Of a stretch of DNA of 64,000 nucleotides, positions 59,987-64,000 are shown piece after piece. Under the pieces are notes generated by a model. That model was not told where the DNA came from. It saw nothing but the letters and a program-made list of their open reading frames with translations, and ran no database searches. Position numbers and translations under genes: made by a program. The number at the start of each line of letters is the position of its first letter. Within the stretch, counting starts at the first letter, position 1. Source of the DNA: an uncultured bacterium (GTDB lineage Bacteria; Patescibacteriota; Minisyncoccia; Phycocordibacterales; UBA9973); assembly GCA_937895515.1 (NCBI GenBank), contig CALAYS010000013.1, positions 10,018-74,017 on the forward strand. Reading direction: 5' to 3'.

Positions 59987-61153
59987 ATGAATTTCAAGAG
60001 CATTTATACCCGAATACTTTATCTTTCATACTTCTTTTTTTCATGGGGTATTGGATTTACGGTATATTCAAACTCTAAAGTTATTGAAATAATAAATGGT
60101 AGAGATTATATTGGAATTGTTTATGGTTTATCTGCTGCATTGTCACTCATTTTATCTACTTGGGTTACACCACATTTAATTAAATTTTTAGGTAATAGAA
60201 AAACAGTTAGTTTAGCTATTATACTATCTTTGATTTCATTAATTGGAATAATGCATAGCTATGATAAATTACTAACTGCAATATCATTTATTCTATTTTT
60301 TGCTTCACAAATTCTTATTTCATTTAGTTTTGATGTATTTTTTGAACACAACACACTAAAAGGTAATTCGGCTCAAGCTCGTGGACTATTAGTTTCACTA
60401 CAACACATTGGGCGAATGTTAGGTCCAATGATTGCAGCAATTATGACTTATAATTCTGGATTACGTGCACCATACAAAATATCATTTTTACTTTTAATTT
60501 TAACTGGAATACTTTTGTTCTTAGGAACAAAGAAATTTAAAGACAGATCATATTCCCCACGGTCATTACTATCTTCAATAAGAATGATTTGGAATAGAGC
60601 AGACATTAGAAAGCCTTTGACATCAATACTACTACTACAAATATTTTATGCGCTTATGGTAACATTTGTGCCAATTTATTTAGCCGACATAATTGGTATT
60701 GAACCAAAATCATTAGGTATAATGTTTACGGTTATGCTTTTACCTTTTGTTTTATTAGGTTATCCAATAGGCAAAAGTCTAGACAAAGGCACATCAGGTA
60801 GACGAGCCGCTCAATACGGATTAATAATAATGATAATTACTACACTGGCGTTCCCTTTTATTCAAACAAAGTCTATTATAATTTGGGGGCTCGTTTTGTT
60901 AATTTCAAGAATTGGAGCAGTAATATTAGAAACCGCTGGAGATGGAATTTTCTTCCGAAGTATTAAAGAAGAAGAAACAGAATTATTAGGTATAATGCGT
61001 GATATGCAACCAATGGGATATTTTATTGCATCTTTAGTTGGAGTTATTGTTTTGTCTATTGGAACAATTAATGACATCTTCTATGCTATTGGAGCAATTT
61101 TAATACTAGGAATCATTACTACTTATAAAAAGAAAACATATGCGAATCAATAA
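59987..61153 (+). CDS. MFS transporter
   Basis: 388 residues, 11-12 membrane helices. SLDKGTSGRRAAQYG between helices 8 and 9 is the MFS-type cytoplasmic loop. The substrate cannot be told. It starts 18 bases after RNase J and overlaps the pseudouridine synthase gene by 14 bases. Confidence 0.85.
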   Translation: MNFKSIYTRILYLSYFFFSWGIGFTVYSNSKVIEIINGRDYIGIVYGLSAALSLILSTWVTPHLIKFLGNRKTVSLAIILSLISLIGIMHSYDKLLTAISFILFFASQILISFSFDVFFEHNTLKGNSAQARGLLVSLQHIGRMLGPMIAAIMTYNSGLRAPYKISFLLLILTGILLFLGTKKFKDRSYSPRSLLSSIRMIWNRADIRKPLTSILLLQIFYALMVTFVPIYLADIIGIEPKSLGIMFTVMLLPFVLLGYPIGKSLDKGTSGRRAAQYGLIIMIITTLAFPFIQTKSIIIWGLVLLISRIGAVILETAGDGIFFRSIKEEETELLGIMRDMQPMGYFIASLVGVIVLSIGTINDIFYAIGAILILGIITTYKKKTYANQ

Positions 61154-62063
61154 ATATTTAAAAGACAAAGGATTGACTACACGCCGTGGTGCTGATGATC
61201 TTATAGCCAAAGGTAGCGTTTATATCAACGGCAAAAGAGCTGTTATTGGCCAAGAAGTAGACCATACTGATAAAATTGATATTAGGGGTGTTAAAGGTGT
61301 CCGAGAAGAAAAGCTTTACTATATTGCTTATAATAAACCAATTGGGGTTTTGACAAACAATGACGAAAAAGGTGGTAAAGACATATTAAGCGTAGCCAAT
61401 TTTACTGACCAAAATGGAAAAAGTATCAAAGTCTTCCCTGTTGGAAGATTAGACAAAGATTCTCATGGATTAATTTTGTTAACTAATGACGGAAGAATAA
61501 CTGACAAAATGCTCTCTCCAAGGTTTAAACACGAGAAAGAATATGTAGTAACAGTTGATAAACCTTTTAATGACCTTTTCCTAAAAAGAATGGAAAGCGG
61601 TATTCGAATGGATGGCTCAGTTACAAGAGAATGTCAGACTGAACGCGTATCTCCAAATAGTTTTAAAATAATCCTAACTGAAGGTAAAAAAAGGCAAATT
61701 CGCAGAATGTGTGAAGCCCTGCATTATGGAGTAGTTGATTTATATAGAATTCGAATAATGAATATTGGAATTAATAGGCTTGATGTTGGTGAATATAGAC
61801 ATTTAGATGACGCTAGTAAAAAAGGTTTACTTTCTGCATTATATATCCCTATGAAAGAATCAATTTCAATGGCAGTAGCTAGCCCTAAAGTCATAAAAGA
61901 AAAACAAACAACCCCAGTGCCACTAAGAGCTCCAACCAGAATTAAGAAAAAGTCCCCAATGGCAAAAAAGGAAAACAAATCAAGAAACCCTTATATTAAT
62001 ACAAATACCAAAGCTCGTAAATCTCGCAAAAGATCAACTAGTAAACAAAAAAACAGAAGATAA
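61140..62063 (+). CDS. 23S rRNA pseudouridine synthase, RluB/RsuA family
   Basis: 307 residues. S4 domain (1-60: MRINKYLKDKGLTTRRGADD), then the synthase domain with the catalytic Asp in FPVGRLDKDSHGLILLTNDG and EGKKRQIRRMCEAL. A basic tail of about 70 residues (Lys/Arg/Ser/Thr) is unusual and may bind RNA. It isomerises uridine in 23S (RluB/F-like) or 16S (RsuA-like); the exact site is not determined. Confidence 0.9.
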   Translation: MRINKYLKDKGLTTRRGADDLIAKGSVYINGKRAVIGQEVDHTDKIDIRGVKGVREEKLYYIAYNKPIGVLTNNDEKGGKDILSVANFTDQNGKSIKVFPVGRLDKDSHGLILLTNDGRITDKMLSPRFKHEKEYVVTVDKPFNDLFLKRMESGIRMDGSVTRECQTERVSPNSFKIILTEGKKRQIRRMCEALHYGVVDLYRIRIMNIGINRLDVGEYRHLDDASKKGLLSALYIPMKESISMAVASPKVIKEKQTTPVPLRAPTRIKKKSPMAKKENKSRNPYINTNTKARKSRKRSTSKQKNRR

Positions 62064-62079
62064 TTCTGTTTTTTTGTTT
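62043..62079. terminator. Terminator overlapping the pseudouridine synthase stop
   Basis: Perfect 16-bp stem (62043-62058 with 62064-62079), AAACAGAA/TTCTGTTT core, T-run; works in both directions between convergent genes. Confidence 0.85.
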
Positions 62080-62082
62080 GTA

Positions 62083-62472
62083 TTATTTACTAAAATTTTC
62101 TATATAAGATTCTATAATTTCCATATCAGTATATGGCTCATAAGTTGAATCTTGAGAAGACTCTGCTGTGAGTAGTAAATTTTGCAATAATTCTATGGCT
62201 TCTTTTTTAAACCCTGCATGATATAATATTTCTGATTTTTCTACACAAATTACAACATATTTATGGGTGTCATTTGAATCTCGGGCTTCATCTAAGCCTT
62301 TTAATTTGTTCCATTCCTCGAATTTATTTTTAGTTTCTCCATTATTTATACCTTTTGTTTTTAAAAGATGGATTATTTCATTTTGAATTTGTAAAGTTTT
62401 TACTTCACCTATACCTGGCTCATTTTCAAGATCTTCTTTACTAGCTCTCCCCCCTTTTTCTAAATTTTCCAT
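62083..62472 (-). CDS. Hypothetical protein, 129 residues
   Basis: No family recognised. Acidic, soluble and mostly helical. The second half (about 75-129), with CVEKSEILYHAGFKKEAIEL, resembles a TPR-like helix pair. Two bases separate it from the RDD-domain gene, so both are probably co-transcribed. Confidence 0.65.
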   Translation of the reverse strand: MENLEKGGRASKEDLENEPGIGEVKTLQIQNEIIHLLKTKGINNGETKNKFEEWNKLKGLDEARDSNDTHKYVVICVEKSEILYHAGFKKEAIELLQNLLLTAESSQDSTYEPYTDMEIIESYIENFSK

Positions 62473-62474
62473 AA

Positions 62475-63182
62475 TTATTCCAAGTTTGTGTTAACAACGG
62501 ATGACTGCATTTTAGCCTCGTCCATTTTAATTTTAGCTTTTTCTCTTGCTTCATTTAAAGAAGCTAGCACAACTGCAGCTAATATCCCAATTACAAAAAT
62601 AAATACAAAAATTGCAACAATTATTATACCAATTTTACTATCATTGCTTTTTATTTTTTTAACATCAATATTTTTGACATCATCTATTGTATAACTATCT
62701 GGAACGACTAAAGTCTTTGAAATCCGGTCATGCCAGCCCCGGGGGGTGTTATTAAAAAGAAATGAAAAATTATCAAATGGAATAAACCGAGATATTGTTC
62801 TACCTAAGATTTGTAAAAATCCAGGTTTAGTACCATCAATTCGGACAACTTTTGTTTTAGTAATCCATTTACCCGGAGTTGATTGCCAGATACTTTCAAA
62901 GAAAAGGTAATATAGAGGCAGTATTGCATATATGATGATCCTAAACCAAATAGAACCATAATTAACATCAAATCCAGTTAAGCCAGAGAAAATACCTATT
63001 ATTAAACCAAAAATAAAACAAAGTATAAAAAACCCTATTGTATCTAAAACATTGTTTAAAAACCGGACCCCTATAGTAGCAGGTAAAAAGACTTTAACAG
63101 TATTACCATTTAAATCATGCCCACACTTTGAACAAAACATGGATTCTTGATTTAATTCCGCACCGCATTTTTGACAAAACAT
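62475..63182 (-). CDS. Zinc-ribbon and RDD-domain membrane protein
   Basis: 235 residues. N-terminal zinc ribbon (MFCQKCGAELNQ and MFCSKCGHDL, four Cys), then an RDD membrane domain with three helices (about 36-130, with LPLYYLFFESIWQSTPGKWI), and a further membrane helix (about 188-212) of pilin-like look (VFVIGILAAVVLASLNEAREKAK split by position). RDD proteins may transport; role unclear. Confidence 0.8.
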   Translation of the reverse strand: MFCQKCGAELNQESMFCSKCGHDLNGNTVKVFLPATIGVRFLNNVLDTIGFFILCFIFGLIIGIFSGLTGFDVNYGSIWFRIIIYAILPLYYLFFESIWQSTPGKWITKTKVVRIDGTKPGFLQILGRTISRFIPFDNFSFLFNNTPRGWHDRISKTLVVPDSYTIDDVKNIDVKKIKSNDSKIGIIIVAIFVFIFVIGILAAVVLASLNEAREKAKIKMDEAKMQSSVVNTNLE

Positions 63183-63260
63183 AAATATATTCTTATTAGA
63201 AGATTATTAACTATTACCTATTTATAGTAGCACCTTTAAAATACAAAGCAAATTACTAAT

Positions 63261-63653
63261 TTACTTTAAATGGTCTTCAATATGGTCGATTTTTTCTTTT
63301 AGTTCTTTGATTTGATTATACAAATGATTTAATGTTATTTCTTCTTTGATCATTTCTCTCTCAACAACGGTTACTTCTTTTTTGTTTTCTTTTTCTAATT
63401 CAACTTCATGTTTGATTTTTTTGATAATCAAAGTATTACCAATAAATGTTTGGATAAATAACCCAATACCACCTAAAATCAAAACTCCAAGTATAACGGA
63501 CACTGTTGGGCTAATACGGTTAATATCGGCGATTTCCCAAACACCGCGCCAAAAAAGTATAACCCCTACCCCAGCCAAAAAGGCATGAATAAATGGATAT
63601 TCTTCAAAGGCTCTTCTTGCCCGCTCTTCAATTCTTAACAATTGGTTTTTCAT
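63261..63653 (-). CDS. Membrane protein with C-terminal coiled coil
   Basis: 130 residues. Two membrane helices (about 23-40 and 51-72), then a charged coiled coil (about 78-130, EVELEKENKKEVTVVEREM and IKELKEKIDHIEDHLK). No family recognised. TATAAT (63665-63660) is six bases before the ATG. Confidence 0.7.
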   Translation of the reverse strand: MKNQLLRIEERARRAFEEYPFIHAFLAGVGVILFWRGVWEIADINRISPTVSVILGVLILGGIGLFIQTFIGNTLIIKKIKHEVELEKENKKEVTVVEREMIKEEITLNHLYNQIKELKEKIDHIEDHLK

Positions 63654-63670
63654 AAACCTATTATACCGTT

Positions 63671-63956
63671 TTATTTTTCCAAGTCCAAGATTTCGTCAAT
63701 TCGGATTTTTTCTACGAATTCGGGTACATGAGAGACTAGTATCATGGCTCCGGTATATTTATTCAAAGCTTCGGCAATTACCGGAATATGCCGGAAATTA
63801 ATATGGTTTGTTGGCTCGTCTAATATAAGTAGGCCTGGCTTCTCTAAAACAAGTCTAGCAAACGCTACAAGGCCTTTTTGGCCTTCTGAGAGCACGCCAA
63901 ATTTAGTATGGATTAATTCCCCAGTTATTAAAAATAGGGCCGCAGTAGCGCGCAAT
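63671..63956 (-). CDS. ABC-F-type ATPase, C-terminal fragment
   Basis: About 95 residues ending at a stop at 63671. Signature VLSEGQKGLVAFARLVLEKP (LSGGQ variant), Walker B LLILDEPTNH, and MILVSHVPEF (H-loop). These belong to the second ATPase of an ABC-F protein, a family acting on stalled ribosomes. The 5' part is missing because genome sequence stops at 63956 and adapter begins; the break is an artefact, not a biological truncation. Confidence 0.85.
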
Positions 63957-64000
63957 AGATCGGAAGAGCGTCGTGTAGGGAAAGAGTGTCTTCGCCTGTG
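63957..64000. other. Illumina adapter sequence (artefact)
   Basis: AGATCGGAAGAGC starts at 63957 and the TruSeq universal adapter continues without mismatch to 63989. CTTCGCCT (63990-63997) is the complement of what I recall as i5 index D505, followed by GTG, the next adapter bases. Confidence 0.97.

Overview
The window looks like a piece of a Candidate Phyla Radiation (Patescibacteria) genome, most likely a low-GC Parcubacteria/Paceibacteria lineage. Support comes from AT-rich DNA, compact housekeeping genes, small orphan membrane proteins, an aberrant 16S rRNA (530-loop pseudoknot changed to UCC/GGA, expanded helix 40), a small secretome of signal-peptide plus C-terminal-anchor proteins, and the absence of most biosynthesis apart from part of the purine pathway. 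The lineage is inference; a 16S placement would settle it.

Layout. 1-1.9 kb: operon MBL-fold protein / small membrane protein / gyrA (cut by the window edge). 2-8.2 kb: rpsA, asd, pth, lepB-hisS-def-fmt. 8.2-12.5 kb: metal P-type ATPase, truB, a small membrane protein, a collagen-like surface protein, a cold-shock protein and a DUF167 protein. 12.5-13.1 kb: tRNA-like debris, a GIY-YIG protein and tRNA-Asn. 13.07-22.42 kb: an element integrated immediately 3' of tRNA-Asn. It has a serine recombinase, BRO/DinD-like protein, HTH protein, orphans and a gene II/X-like replication protein on the minus strand, and a plus-strand cargo operon: amino-acid binding protein, permease, ATPase fused to a TrmB-like sensor domain, and a CmoA-like methyltransferase. 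22.7-31 kb: PepE, a methyltransferase, MurL, VOC, YdeI, DoxX, HPF, DedA and PH-domain proteins, gdhA. 31-37 kb: purN, purL, purM. 37-48 kb: M1 aminopeptidase, rsmE, dnaE, a transglycosylase-like protein, secA, a Lys/Ala-rich protein. 48-53 kb: DUF192, rnpB, a large Cys-rich surface protein and a gene with a Bacteroidetes-style type IX secretion C-terminal domain. 53.2-55.1 kb: a 16S rRNA with its own processing stem and no adjoining 23S. 55-64 kb: secG, an oligopeptide-binding protein, RNase J, an MFS permease, an RluB-type pseudouridine synthase, orphans and a cut ABC-F gene. The last 44 bases are Illumina adapter, not genome.

The strongest biological signal is in translation initiation. The 16S 3' end keeps helix 45 with its GGAA loop but has no CCUCC anti-Shine-Dalgarno tail. 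Nearly all genes lack a Shine-Dalgarno. In at least 17 genes a -10 hexamer sits exactly six bases before the start codon (TATAAT-N6-ATG), so the predicted transcript begins at the A of the ATG. Together these suggest a genome that largely initiates on leaderless mRNAs with an anti-SD-less ribosome. The second signal is the tRNA-Asn element, whose importer ATPase carries a built-in sensor domain behind an operator and a structured leader.
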